NCBI RefSeq assembly: GCF_000463115.2
Contig: NZ_AWFX01000042.1
Coordinates: 114,456-178,455 of the forward strand
Direction: 5' to 3'
Source of the DNA: Franconibacter helveticus LMG 23732
GTDB lineage: Bacteria; Pseudomonadota; Gammaproteobacteria; Enterobacterales; Enterobacteriaceae
Length of the DNA stretch: 64,000 bases
Shown piece by piece: positions 16,803 to 24,970 of this stretch. The notes under the pieces are model-generated. The model made no database searches and had not been told where the DNA came from. It worked only from the letters and a program-made list of their open reading frames with translations. Within the stretch, counting starts at the first letter, position 1. Every line of letters begins with the position of its first letter. The position numbers and the translations under genes are program-made.

Positions 16803-18116
16803 TCAGAAACAGAGCAGCCAGTCCCGCAGCGAACGCTGAAAGCGCGCAAGGCCTTTGAGGGTAATAAATTCACTGGCGCCGCAGGCGTTGCCGCCGAAAC
16901 CAAGACCCCCCATCACAAAAGCTGGCGCAACGCGCGAGAAAGCGCTGGCGGGCGCACATTCCGGCGACCAGGGCCAGATTTGGGCGCGGGCCTGCTGCTG
17001 CTGATAGCTCATCAACAGCTCCATTACGCCCGGCGCCTGCGCGCTAAAGCGCGCGCCCGGATAGCTTTCTCTGGCTTCCAGCTCCGCGCCCGCGAGGTCC
17101 GGCTGCGCCAGCCGCTCGCGCAGACGCGCCAGCAAAGCCTGCGGATCGCTGCCGGGCGGCGTGGTGAGGGTAAATTCCGCCCAGGCTTCAGGCGATATAA
17201 CGCCAGGCGCGCCGGAGGAGGTGTTTAGCTCGCTTACCGCCAGCACCGAACTGCCGAGCAGGTGCGCCAGCGCCTCGTAAGAGGTCGTTTTCAATGATGG
17301 CGCGAGTGTCTCGTCAGGCGTGAATTGCTGCGCCAGTTCATCAAGCCATTCGGCGGCTTCCACATCCAGCGGCCGCGTTTCCAGCACGCCATTGGCCTGC
17401 GCCGGGGCGATGGCGTTCAGCGCCTCAACGAGTCGCCAGGCGGGGTTGGCGACCCAGGCGGCATAGCTTGCGTCTGTCGGCGCCTGCGAGCCGCCCTTCA
17501 CGCGCACGCGTCCCTGCGTCATACCGGTGTAGCCCAGGCAGAGCCGCGGCGCGCCATCTTCCTGCTCGCAGAAAGCGGGGAAAAGCACCGCTTCGGCCGG
17601 TGGAACAGGAGAGGGGGTCTGCGCGAGATACTGGCGCAACACGGCGCTGCCGCAGGCCTGTTCGCCTTCCAGGATAATCTCCAGATTCACCGATAATAAG
17701 CCGCTCGCCTGGAGATCGCGCACCGCCAGCAGCATGCCGGCCAGCGGGCCTTTGTGCTTTTGCGCGCCGCGGGCGATAAAGACATCGCCCCACTGCGGCC
17801 AGTGACGAACGCCGCCCAGGAAAGGATCAACCTCCCAGCCATCTTCTGAGGCCGGCAGAACGTCATAGCGGTTATAGAGCGCCACCGTCTGCGACGCGCC
17901 AGCGTCAATGCGAACATGCACCAGCGGCGGCGCGGCAGGCGACTGCCCTGCGACCGGCAGCACAACCTGCGCCTCCAGCTCATCAATCAACCACTGCTCA
18001 AGCCAGGCGGCCAGCTCGCGCTGCTGAACCGGCTCAGCGGCAACGCTGCGCCAGGGCGTGAGGCTTTCAAGCAGTTCAAGGGTGAGATCAAGAGTGTGAT
18101 GGGGCAGGCCGGTCAT
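16803..18116 (-). CDS. M20-fold protein lacking the metal-binding residues
   Basis: A 437-residue protein whose architecture follows M20 dipeptidases: catalytic lobe, inserted lid, catalytic lobe, with landmark blocks in order. The key residues are altered. The metal His of the usual GHYDV block is Arg83 (LYNRYDVLP). The bridging Asp block RGAxDDKG reads RGAQKHKG (116-123). The catalytic Glu block EGEEExGS reads EGEQACGS (150-157). The lid HSG is missing, and the C-terminal GAHxxNE reads GASEF with Ser415. It is therefore unlikely to be a working zinc peptidase. The ORF is full-length and undamaged, which suggests a selected non-catalytic or differently catalytic role. Neighbours give no clue. 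Confidence 0.75.
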   Translation of the reverse strand: MTGLPHHTLDLTLELLESLTPWRSVAAEPVQQRELAAWLEQWLIDELEAQVVLPVAGQSPAAPPLVHVRIDAGASQTVALYNRYDVLPASEDGWEVDPFLGGVRHWPQWGDVFIARGAQKHKGPLAGMLLAVRDLQASGLLSVNLEIILEGEQACGSAVLRQYLAQTPSPVPPAEAVLFPAFCEQEDGAPRLCLGYTGMTQGRVRVKGGSQAPTDASYAAWVANPAWRLVEALNAIAPAQANGVLETRPLDVEAAEWLDELAQQFTPDETLAPSLKTTSYEALAHLLGSSVLAVSELNTSSGAPGVISPEAWAEFTLTTPPGSDPQALLARLRERLAQPDLAGAELEARESYPGARFSAQAPGVMELLMSYQQQQARAQIWPWSPECAPASAFSRVAPAFVMGGLGFGGNACGASEFITLKGLARFQRSLRDWLLCF

Positions 18117-18883
18117 AAACGGATCCTCGGGTTCGGTACAAAATTGTTCACAGTAAAAGGCTGACGCTAAGCATCAGCGCGGCTGGCGACGCATGTCACC
18201 AGCCGAAATCGGCGGTTTTATATTGCCTGTAGAGTCCTGCGCCAGGTTAACCGCATCCATTTGCGAACCGCATAAGGTTGTAAAGGTATTGTTGTCAGCG
18301 CTGGGGGTCAAATTTGATTTCATCATTCCGGCTTATGTATGCCGCGCTTATCCCGACGCAACCGGTCATTTCAGGCAGGGGAATAGCGTTGTGATTGTGG
18401 CGTTTTAGCCGCTGGCGGATACGGTTTTTTCCTATAAATGCCCGGAATTGCAGGTTTTCGTGCAATTTCTGTAACAACGACTTTACTTACATAAACTGGC
18501 GTAACGAGTGAGCCTGAACAGCAAGCGAAGTAAATGACAATAAGGCAACTGAATGAGACGAGTGTCGGCCCGGCTTTGGTGTCATCGCGCTGTTCATATC
18601 GCCTGTTGGCGTAGCCCCGGCCTGGATAAGCCCGCTACGCATAATAACGGCAGTGAAATAAACCGGATAACAACCATAACGGCAAAATAATAAACAAACA
18701 GCTTTACTGGACAGTCGCGCGTTGCGTGCGGTCCACAGCAACCCTTTATTTTTGAATGATTATGCTGTGCAATCGTGCGGTCATATTGCGCCAGGTCTGA
18801 CCAGACTCTGTCGTGCTGGTTATATCTCAGGTAAGACGGTTACTCACCTGCAATAACAAGTAAAATTTTGATAGGAAATAAAC
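18117..18883. other. Long non-coding gap with AT-rich stretches
   Basis: About 770 bases with no convincing gene. Two open frames (18193-18408 plus, 18487-18741 minus) lack ribosome binding sequences and protein-like composition. It is lower in GC than the flanks. It holds an imperfect hairpin GGCTGGCGAC/GTCACCAGCC (18181-18204) and a GCGTAGC/GCTACGC inverted repeat (18609-18640). It must carry the promoters of the M20-fold gene (leftward) and the GntR gene (rightward). It may be remnant sequence from a deletion, since curA and mcbR are adjacent in E. coli. Confidence 0.5.
18609..18640. repeat. Possible REP-like palindrome
   Basis: Seven-base arms GCGTAGC (18609-18615) and GCTACGC (18634-18640) around a GC-rich centre containing CCTGGATAAGCCC. 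The style is that of enterobacterial REP units in intergenic space. Only one copy is in the window, so repeat status is unproven. Confidence 0.3.
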
Positions 18884-19543
18884 ATGCTTGATCTGGAAAA
18901 AGCGCAGCGCATGAGCCTCACGATGCAAGTTGAAGTTAAACTTAAAAACGCGCTGATTGTCGGCAGCTTACGCCCCGGCGCGCGGCTTGTGACCAAAGAA
19001 ATAGCCGACCAGCTCGGGACCAGTATCACCCCCGTGCGCGAAGCCTTGCTGCGGCTGGTCTCCTGCGGCGCGCTAAACGCCACGCCTGCGCAGGCGTTTC
19101 TGGTGCCGGAAATGAGCGTTGAGCGTTACGAAGAGATAAGCCAGATCCGCAAAAACCTGGAAGGCATGGCGGTTGAAGCGGCTCTCCCGCGCCTCACCCG
19201 CGGGCAGCTCGCTGCGCTTCGCGAGGTTTATCAGCGTTTTCATTCCGCCAAGCTCGCCGGCAATGTGGAAGAGGCGCTGCACACTAACCACCTGCTGCGT
19301 TTTCAGCTTTACTCTTATGCTGAGATGCCCACGCTGCTTAATCTTATTGAACAACTGTGGGTGCGTATCGGCCCCTGCTTTAACTTTCTCTACCCCGAGT
19401 CGCCGGACTATGTGAAAAAGCATCACGACTACGAAGACTTGCTGGTCGCGCTGGAGCAGGGCGATGTGGAGCGCAGCGTGCAGGCGATTCATTACGCTAT
19501 CGACGACGCGACCGTTATCCTGAAAAAACAGTACTTCGCCTGA
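18884..19543 (+). CDS. mcbR: GntR/FadR-family regulator, McbR-like
   Basis: A 219-residue regulator. It has an N-terminal winged helix (about residues 12-75, LRPGARLVTKEIADQLGTSITPVREALLRLVS) and a helical FCD ligand domain. Resemblance to E. coli McbR (YncC) includes PAQAFLVPE and IEQLWVRIGP. McbR represses the neighbouring yncD/mcbA region and affects mucoidy and biofilm in E. coli. Identity away from the DNA-binding domain looks only moderate, so this could be a paralogue occupying the syntenic slot. ATG at 18884 follows ATAGGAA. Confidence 0.72.
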   Translation: MLDLEKAQRMSLTMQVEVKLKNALIVGSLRPGARLVTKEIADQLGTSITPVREALLRLVSCGALNATPAQAFLVPEMSVERYEEISQIRKNLEGMAVEAALPRLTRGQLAALREVYQRFHSAKLAGNVEEALHTNHLLRFQLYSYAEMPTLLNLIEQLWVRIGPCFNFLYPESPDYVKKHHDYEDLLVALEQGDVERSVQAIHYAIDDATVILKKQYFA

Positions 19544-19654
19544 CTGTCGCGGCGGTTAGCGATTTTGTTGCTAACCACTGCTGAAATGATTGTTTCCCTT
19601 CGCGCCTCCCCGACGCTTAACTGGTGCTGTATTCACCCGTAACAGGAGGAGGCG

Positions 19655-19840
19655 ATGCTTTTATTATCCCGACACACGTCGCGCAGGCTGACAACGCGTA
19701 TCCGCCGGGCCGCCCGGGCGTTAACGCTGTCGCGCCCCCTTAACGACAGCACTCGCATGCTGGAATCTTTTATCCCTGCGGGGCATCTCTATGGCATTGA
19801 TTTCGGCAATATCGATCCGGTCTGGTATCGCAACCGATAG
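19655..19840 (+). CDS. Small basic protein, unknown
   Basis: A 61-residue ORF with an unusually strong ribosome binding sequence (AGGAGGAGG, six bases before the ATG at 19655) in an otherwise empty gap. The N-terminal half is very Arg/Thr/Ser-rich (SRRLTTRIRRAARALTLSR). The C-terminal half carries GHLYGIDFGNIDPVWYRNR. A second frame starting at 19791 overlaps its end and runs to a TAA at 19896-19898, ending LRYWNELCAQA. A frameshifted longer protein is thus possible. The transcript would end at the terminator at 19897-19951. I do not recognise the product. Confidence 0.45.
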   Translation: MLLLSRHTSRRLTTRIRRAARALTLSRPLNDSTRMLESFIPAGHLYGIDFGNIDPVWYRNR

Positions 19841-19896
19841 CGCGTTGCGACGCGGGATCCGGCTGCGCTACTGGAACGAACTGTGCGCGCAGGCGT

Positions 19897-19951
19897 AAGG
19901 GCCTTTCCCCGGCGGCTTCTGCCGAGGCTATCGGGCGAAAGGTCCTTTTTT
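19897..19951 (+). terminator. Long Rho-independent terminator
   Basis: Eleven-base stem AAGGGCCTTTC (19897-19907) / GAAAGGTCCTT (19937-19947), including one G-T pair, enclosing a second small GC stem. A run of T ends at 19951. It supports transcription of the upstream small ORF and insulates the chemoreceptor gene. Confidence 0.85.
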
Positions 19952-20048
19952 CACCGTTTTGAATGAAAGTCACTCAATAAATCAGCCACGCAACCGATAA
20001 CCTCTTCAGGCGCTAAAAAGCGCCAGCACAATAACAAGGAGAGGCAGG

Positions 20049-21992
20049 ATGACTGGTCTGGTACCCCGATTACGAAATATGCGCATCTCGCGCAAGCTCT
20101 CGCTGGGCTTCGGCCTGGTGTTGCTGCTGGTCGCGCTGGCGACGGCGCTGAGCGTGGTTCGCTTTATGGCTATCCGCGACGTTTATCAAAAAACCAATCT
20201 GGTTTACGACATCAATATCGAAGTGTTTCAGGCAAAAATTAACCGCCTGAAATATTTCTACAGCGGCGACGATAAAGCCCGTGAAACCATGGTGAAGTAT
20301 GTGCAACACGCCCGGGAACTGACGGCGCAGGCGCAGGCGCTCACCTGGGCGGGCAGCGAGAAAAACATCATTAATGATATCGATCGCGCGCTGGCGGGCT
20401 TTAGCGACAGCATCGCGGCGATGGGAACGGCCACGCAACAGATGACGAGTCTGCGCGCGTCGCTTGATGCGATGTCGGCGAAAGAAGAGGCGCAACGCTT
20501 CGGCGAGCTTATCCGCACGCCCGTTTCAGACCCGGAGCAGGCCTATAAAATCTATGACCTGTTGTTCGCCATCAGCAGCGTGCGCGATCACGCCTGGGCG
20601 CTGCGCCTTAGCGGCAACGACGCGGCGCAACAGGCGCTCGACCAGCGCTACAGCGCGGCGCAAACGCAGCTTAACGCGTTGATGAGCGAGCTTGACCCCG
20701 CGTTGCAGGCCCCTTTCCAGGCATTGTGGAGCGACACCACGCGCTATCGCGATCTCAGCAAAAGCTATTACGCCAGCTGGAATCAGTTAAAAGCGGCGGA
20801 AGATAGCGTGAAAATCGCCGGCGATCAGAGCAGCGCCTCCATTCGCCAGCTAATCGCGCTGGTGAAAACGCAGAATGACGAACTGGCGTATAACTCGTCG
20901 ACGGCGGCTATTATTATCGGCGCGCTGGCCGTGCTGTTCGGCCTGCTGGTGGCGTTTTACATTACCCGCCAGATAACCCGTCCGCTGACCCATAACCTGG
21001 CGCTGGCGGAGCGTATCGCCAGCGGCGATCTCAGCTCGGAAATTAAAGCGGATCGCAGTGACGAACTGGGTCAGCTTACCGGCGCGATGGGCGGCATGAA
21101 CGCACGGCTGCGGGCGATCATTGGCGACGTGCGCCAGAGCGTCTCCCGCGTTTCCCATGCCGCAAGCGACATCGCCACCGGCAACAGCGACCTCTCTTCA
21201 CGCACCGAGCAGCAGGCGGCGGCGGTGGTGCAGACTGCCGCCAGCATGGAGCAGTTAACCGCAACGGTGAAAAACAACGCCGACAACGCGCGCCACGCCA
21301 GTAAAATCGCCGCCGAAGCGTCGCAAACCGCAAGCCAGGGCGGGGAAGTGGTGCGCGACGTGGTGAAAACCATGGGCGAAATCTCCGCCAGTTCGCAGAA
21401 AATCGCTGATATTACCGCCGTGATTAACAGCATCGCCTTCCAGACCAATATCCTGGCGCTCAACGCGGCGGTGGAAGCGGCGCGGGCGGGCGAGCAGGGC
21501 CGCGGCTTTGCGGTGGTGGCAAGCGAAGTGCGAAGCCTCGCCAGCCGCAGCTCCCAGGCGGCGAAAGATATCGCGCACTTGATCAATGAATCGGTCAACC
21601 GCATCCAGACCGGCAGCGAACGTGCGGCGAGGGCGGGCGAGACGATTGAGCAGGTGGTGAGTTCCGTCACCCGCGTCAACGACATCATGGGCGAAATCTC
21701 TTCCGCCTCCGAAGAGCAGAGCCGCGGCATTGAGCAGATCTCACGCGCCGTGAGCGAACTGGACGCCACGACCCAGCAGAACGCGCAGCTGGTTATGGCG
21801 TCGTCCACGTCCGCCCAGGCGCTGGAAGAGCAGGCGAGCCTGCTGTCGCAGCTGGTGGCCACGTTCCGCCTGGCCGAACAGGATGCGCCAGGCAAACCCA
21901 CCCGCGCCGCGGCAGCGCAAAACCGCCCGGTTGCCAGCGCGCCTGCGCCAAAACGCGGCGTGACGCTGGATGACGGCTGGACCACATTCTGA
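20049..21992 (+). CDS. Methyl-accepting chemotaxis protein
   Basis: A 647-residue transmembrane chemoreceptor. TM1 lies at about residues 17-40, followed by a large all-helical periplasmic domain of about 240 residues. That is the size of a helical bimodular (HBM) sensor, not the 150-residue Tar/Tsr type. TM2 is at about 280-305, then HAMP and a long signalling hairpin with the conserved tip ([37 protein letters not shown]). The protein ends GWTTF, fitting the xWxxF tether that recruits CheR and CheB. HBM sensors known elsewhere bind organic acids; the ligand here is not known. GGAGAGG precedes the ATG. A strong terminator follows. Confidence 0.92.
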   Translation: MTGLVPRLRNMRISRKLSLGFGLVLLLVALATALSVVRFMAIRDVYQKTNLVYDINIEVFQAKINRLKYFYSGDDKARETMVKYVQHARELTAQAQALTWAGSEKNIINDIDRALAGFSDSIAAMGTATQQMTSLRASLDAMSAKEEAQRFGELIRTPVSDPEQAYKIYDLLFAISSVRDHAWALRLSGNDAAQQALDQRYSAAQTQLNALMSELDPALQAPFQALWSDTTRYRDLSKSYYASWNQLKAAEDSVKIAGDQSSASIRQLIALVKTQNDELAYNSSTAAIIIGALAVLFGLLVAFYITRQITRPLTHNLALAERIASGDLSSEIKADRSDELGQLTGAMGGMNARLRAIIGDVRQSVSRVSHAASDIATGNSDLSSRTEQQAAAVVQTAASMEQLTATVKNNADNARHASKIAAEASQTASQGGEVVRDVVKTMGEISASSQKIADITAVINSIAFQTNILALNAAVEAARAGEQGRGFAVVASEVRSLASRSSQAAKDIAHLINESVNRIQTGSERAARAGETIEQVVSSVTRVNDIMGEISSASEEQSRGIEQISRAVSELDATTQQNAQLVMASSTSAQALEEQASLLSQLVATFRLAEQDAPGKPTRAAAAQNRPVASAPAPKRGVTLDDGWTTF

Positions 21993-22006
21993 AGAAAGCT
22001 TCCCTG

Positions 22007-22034
22007 ACGCCCGGTTCGCCGGGCGTTTTCTTTT
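22007..22034 (+). terminator. Rho-independent terminator after chemoreceptor
   Basis: Stem ACGCCCGG (22007-22014), TTCG tetraloop, CCGGGCGT (22019-22026), then TTTC TTTT. Fifteen bases after the chemoreceptor stop. Confidence 0.92.
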
Positions 22035-22125
22035 GCGTTTTTCGCTTTTACCTGGTGGTTGCCCGGAGCGTGAACGCCCCGCCTGTACTACGCTTTGGTT
22101 ACCTTCATTGAAACAGGATAACGAC

Positions 22126-23118
22126 ATGACAAAAAACGCCTTTGTCGCTGTCGTGACCGGCGGAAGTTCTGGTGTCGGACGCGCCACAGCAAACTATTTT
22201 GCGGCCTCGGGCTATGACGTTGCCGTTATCGCCCGCGGCGAACAGGGGATTGCGGATACGGTAAAGGAGCTTGAGCGCCACGGCGGAAACGTTATCGGCA
22301 TCAGCGCCGACGTGGCCGACCCTCAACAGGTAAGCAACGCCGCCCAAAAAATAGAAGAGCAGCTTGGGCCGGTCGCCGTCTGGATCAACTGCGCGATGAC
22401 CACCGTGCTGGCGCCGGTTGAAGAGATGAGCGCTGACGAATACCGCCGCGTAACGGAAGTCACTTATCTCGGCACCGTTAACGGCACGCGCGCGGCGCTG
22501 CGCTATATGCAGGAGCGCAACAGCGGCATCATTGTGCAGGTAGGTTCCGCGCTGGCGCTGCGCTCCATTCCGCTGCAATCCGCCTATTGCGGCGCAAAAG
22601 CGGCGGTGCGCGCCTTTACGGATTCGCTGCGCTGCGAACTGCTGCATCAGAAAAGCGGCGTAAAAGTGACGATGGTGCAGCTCCCGGCGGTGAATACCAC
22701 GCAGTTCAATTGGGCGCGCAATAAGTTTCATCATCGCATGCAGCCTGTGGAGCCGGTCTACCAGCCGGAAGTGGCGGCAAAAGCGATTTATAACGCCGCC
22801 GTGGCGCGCATGACGCCCCGCGAAGTGTGGCTTGGCAAAAGCACGATTATGTCGGTGGTGGGGAATATGTTTTTCCCGGGGCTGCTGGACCGCTACATGG
22901 CGAGAAACACATGGCAGGGCCAGCTTACCGATGAAGTTGAAGCGCCCATGCGCGACGACTATCTGTTTCGCCCGCTGGAAAGCGGCCATCAGGCGCGCGG
23001 GCGCTTCGATCGTATCGCGCGAGAAAAAGCCGTGTCGGTTGACTCGCGAGTCATGGGCGTGGCGGCTGTCGCGCTGGTCGGCCTGGCGTTGCGCGGTTTA
23101 TGCCGCCGACGCCGTTAG
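22126..23118 (+). CDS. Short-chain dehydrogenase with C-terminal membrane helix
   Basis: A 330-residue SDR. The cofactor motif TGGSSGVGRA (residues 11-20) and active-site residues Ser in QVGSALA and Tyr/Lys in YCGAK are present. About 80 residues longer than classical SDRs. The extension ends in a hydrophobic helix (VMGVAAVALVGLALRGL) followed by CRRRR, so it may be membrane-anchored by its tail. ATG at 22126 follows CAGGATAAC. The last 21 bases overlap the convergent GH13 gene. Substrate unknown. Confidence 0.85.
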   Translation: MTKNAFVAVVTGGSSGVGRATANYFAASGYDVAVIARGEQGIADTVKELERHGGNVIGISADVADPQQVSNAAQKIEEQLGPVAVWINCAMTTVLAPVEEMSADEYRRVTEVTYLGTVNGTRAALRYMQERNSGIIVQVGSALALRSIPLQSAYCGAKAAVRAFTDSLRCELLHQKSGVKVTMVQLPAVNTTQFNWARNKFHHRMQPVEPVYQPEVAAKAIYNAAVARMTPREVWLGKSTIMSVVGNMFFPGLLDRYMARNTWQGQLTDEVEAPMRDDYLFRPLESGHQARGRFDRIAREKAVSVDSRVMGVAAVALVGLALRGLCRRRR

Positions 23119-24720
23119 CGAGCGTAGCCGCAGCCAGCGATAGCCGTAACCGTTAAGCGCAAGCTCTCGCGAAACTGGCGGATACGGCTCATCCGCCAGG
23201 ATCTCCACTGCGCCGTCCAGATCTAACTCGCCTGAATTAACGTTAACCGGCTGCGGCGATAGGTTGGCGAACATCAGCGTCGCGTAGCCTTCCCCCTGAT
23301 AGCGGGCGGCGAAAACGCTTTGCTGCGGCACGGTGAACGGCTGGAAGTGGTGATAGCACACCTCCGGCAGCGTACGCCAGGTTTCGGCGATGCGCCGGAT
23401 GCGGTGCAGCAGAGAATCTTCCCGCCCCAGCTGTTCTTCCACGTTAATCTTCTGGTAGCCGTAGGGGCCGCTCGCAATCAACGGCGAGACAAAATCGGCC
23501 GGGTTGGCCGTGGAAAAACCGGCGCCCGGCGCGTTACGCCACTGCATCGGCGAGCGTACCGCTTCGCGCTCCGGCTGGTTAAGGTTATCCCCCATGCCAA
23601 TTTCCGCGCCGTAACGCAGGGCAGGTGTGCCGGGCAGCGAAAAGAGCAGGGCGTGCGCCAGCGCCTGGTGGCGCTCGTCGCCCTCCAGCATTGGCGCGAG
23701 ACGGCGGCGGATGCCGCGCCCGTAAATACGCATGTTTTCGTCTGGCGCGTACTTATTCATCACGAAGGTAAAGTCTTCTTCGCTCAAATCTTCCATATCG
23801 AGTTCGTCATGGTTGCGCAGCCAGAAGCAGTAGCCGCCGTGCTCGGGCGGCAGGGGCAGCTCGTTGAGCGCGGCCACCAGCGGCCCGGCGTTTTCCCGCG
23901 CCAGCGCCAGGAAGATATTCTTGTTGATCCAGAAGTTCAGCAGGGTGGTCAGGCGATCGCCGTCGCCGAAATAATCTTTAAATTCATCAACGTTAACATC
24001 CACTTCCCCCAGCAGCATCAGCTGCGGATGGTGGCGCGCCAGCAGGTCATGAACGTGGTTAAAAAAGCGGTAACCCTGCGCTTTATCGCCGTTGCCCGCC
24101 TGTTCGACCATGTGCGAGGCGGCGTCGATGCGAAAGCCCGCCACGCCTTTATCCACCCAGTGCGCCAGAATGCGGTCAACCTCATGCAGCACGCGGGGGT
24201 TAGCCAGGTTCAGGTCCGGCTCATGGTGATAAAACAGGTGGCGATAGTGGCTCTGCGCCTCGTCATCCCAGCGCCAGATGTGCGGCTCAACGGTTGGGAA
24301 CATCGGTTTCGGTTCGTCCGGCCCGCCGTTTTTCGACCAGAGATAATAGTCGCGATACGGCCCCTGCGCGTTTTTGCGCGCTTCCTGAAACCAGTAGTGG
24401 GTATCGGCAGTGTGCTGCGCCACCAGTTCAATGATCACCCGGATATCGCGCTTGCGCGCCTCCGCCAGCAGCCAGTCGATATCTTCCGGCTCGCCGAGGC
24501 GGGGGTCGATGGAAAGGTGATCTTCCACGTCATAGCCATTGTCCCGCCGCGGGGAGCGATAAAAAGGGGTAAGCCACAGCGCCGTTACGCCAAGCGAGGC
24601 GATGTAATCCAGTTTCTGGATGATGCCGCGAAGGTCGCCCCAGCCATCGCCATTGCTGTCGTAAAAACGGCTGGGATCGATTTGGTAAATCACGGCGTTC
24701 TGATGCCAGACGCGGCCCAT
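23098..24720 (-). CDS. GH13 alpha-glucan/trehalose synthase-like enzyme
   Basis: A 540-residue GH13 enzyme. The catalytic nucleophile Asp is in GFRIDAASHM, the acid/base Glu in LLGEVDV and the transition-state Asp in LRNHDELDM. The block after it (IYGRGIRRRLAPMLEGDERHQALAHALLFSLPGTP) strongly resembles trehalose synthase (TreS, GH13_16), which interconverts maltose and trehalose. It lacks the maltokinase partner domain or gene beside it. TreS-like activity is the best guess; an alpha-glucosidase is the alternative. The 3' end overlaps the SDR gene by 21 bases on the opposite strand. Confidence 0.82.
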   Translation of the reverse strand: MGRVWHQNAVIYQIDPSRFYDSNGDGWGDLRGIIQKLDYIASLGVTALWLTPFYRSPRRDNGYDVEDHLSIDPRLGEPEDIDWLLAEARKRDIRVIIELVAQHTADTHYWFQEARKNAQGPYRDYYLWSKNGGPDEPKPMFPTVEPHIWRWDDEAQSHYRHLFYHHEPDLNLANPRVLHEVDRILAHWVDKGVAGFRIDAASHMVEQAGNGDKAQGYRFFNHVHDLLARHHPQLMLLGEVDVNVDEFKDYFGDGDRLTTLLNFWINKNIFLALARENAGPLVAALNELPLPPEHGGYCFWLRNHDELDMEDLSEEDFTFVMNKYAPDENMRIYGRGIRRRLAPMLEGDERHQALAHALLFSLPGTPALRYGAEIGMGDNLNQPEREAVRSPMQWRNAPGAGFSTANPADFVSPLIASGPYGYQKINVEEQLGREDSLLHRIRRIAETWRTLPEVCYHHFQPFTVPQQSVFAARYQGEGYATLMFANLSPQPVNVNSGELDLDGAVEILADEPYPPVSRELALNGYGYRWLRLRSLTASAA

Positions 24721-24970
24721 AGGCGGCTCCTTTTCGACAATGAAAAATCACTGTTGAGTATAGGCGGTAGCGGGAACCAGACGGCGAAGCCAGGAAAAGT
24801 CCGGTGTTTTTCTCCGCGTTTTACACGGGCAGTTCGTGCGCTGTACACCATGTGGAGACATAACTGTACAGAAAAACGGCATATCAAATCACATTTATTT
24901 AACTTTTGATTTGCATAATGAACCAGTTGATACAATTCTGATCACACCCTGAAAGCTGTGAGAGATAAAA

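Noticed and set aside
18193..18408. 71-residue plus-strand ORF in the curA-mcbR gap
   Set aside because: No ribosome binding sequence, Cys-scattered composition, no resemblance to a family.
18487..18741. 84-residue minus-strand ORF in the same gap
   Set aside because: No start signal and no protein-like pattern; in AT-rich non-coding DNA.
23320..24909. 529-residue plus-strand open frame opposite the GH13 gene
   Set aside because: Shadow of the GH13 reading frame; Val/Gln/His-rich and without motifs.
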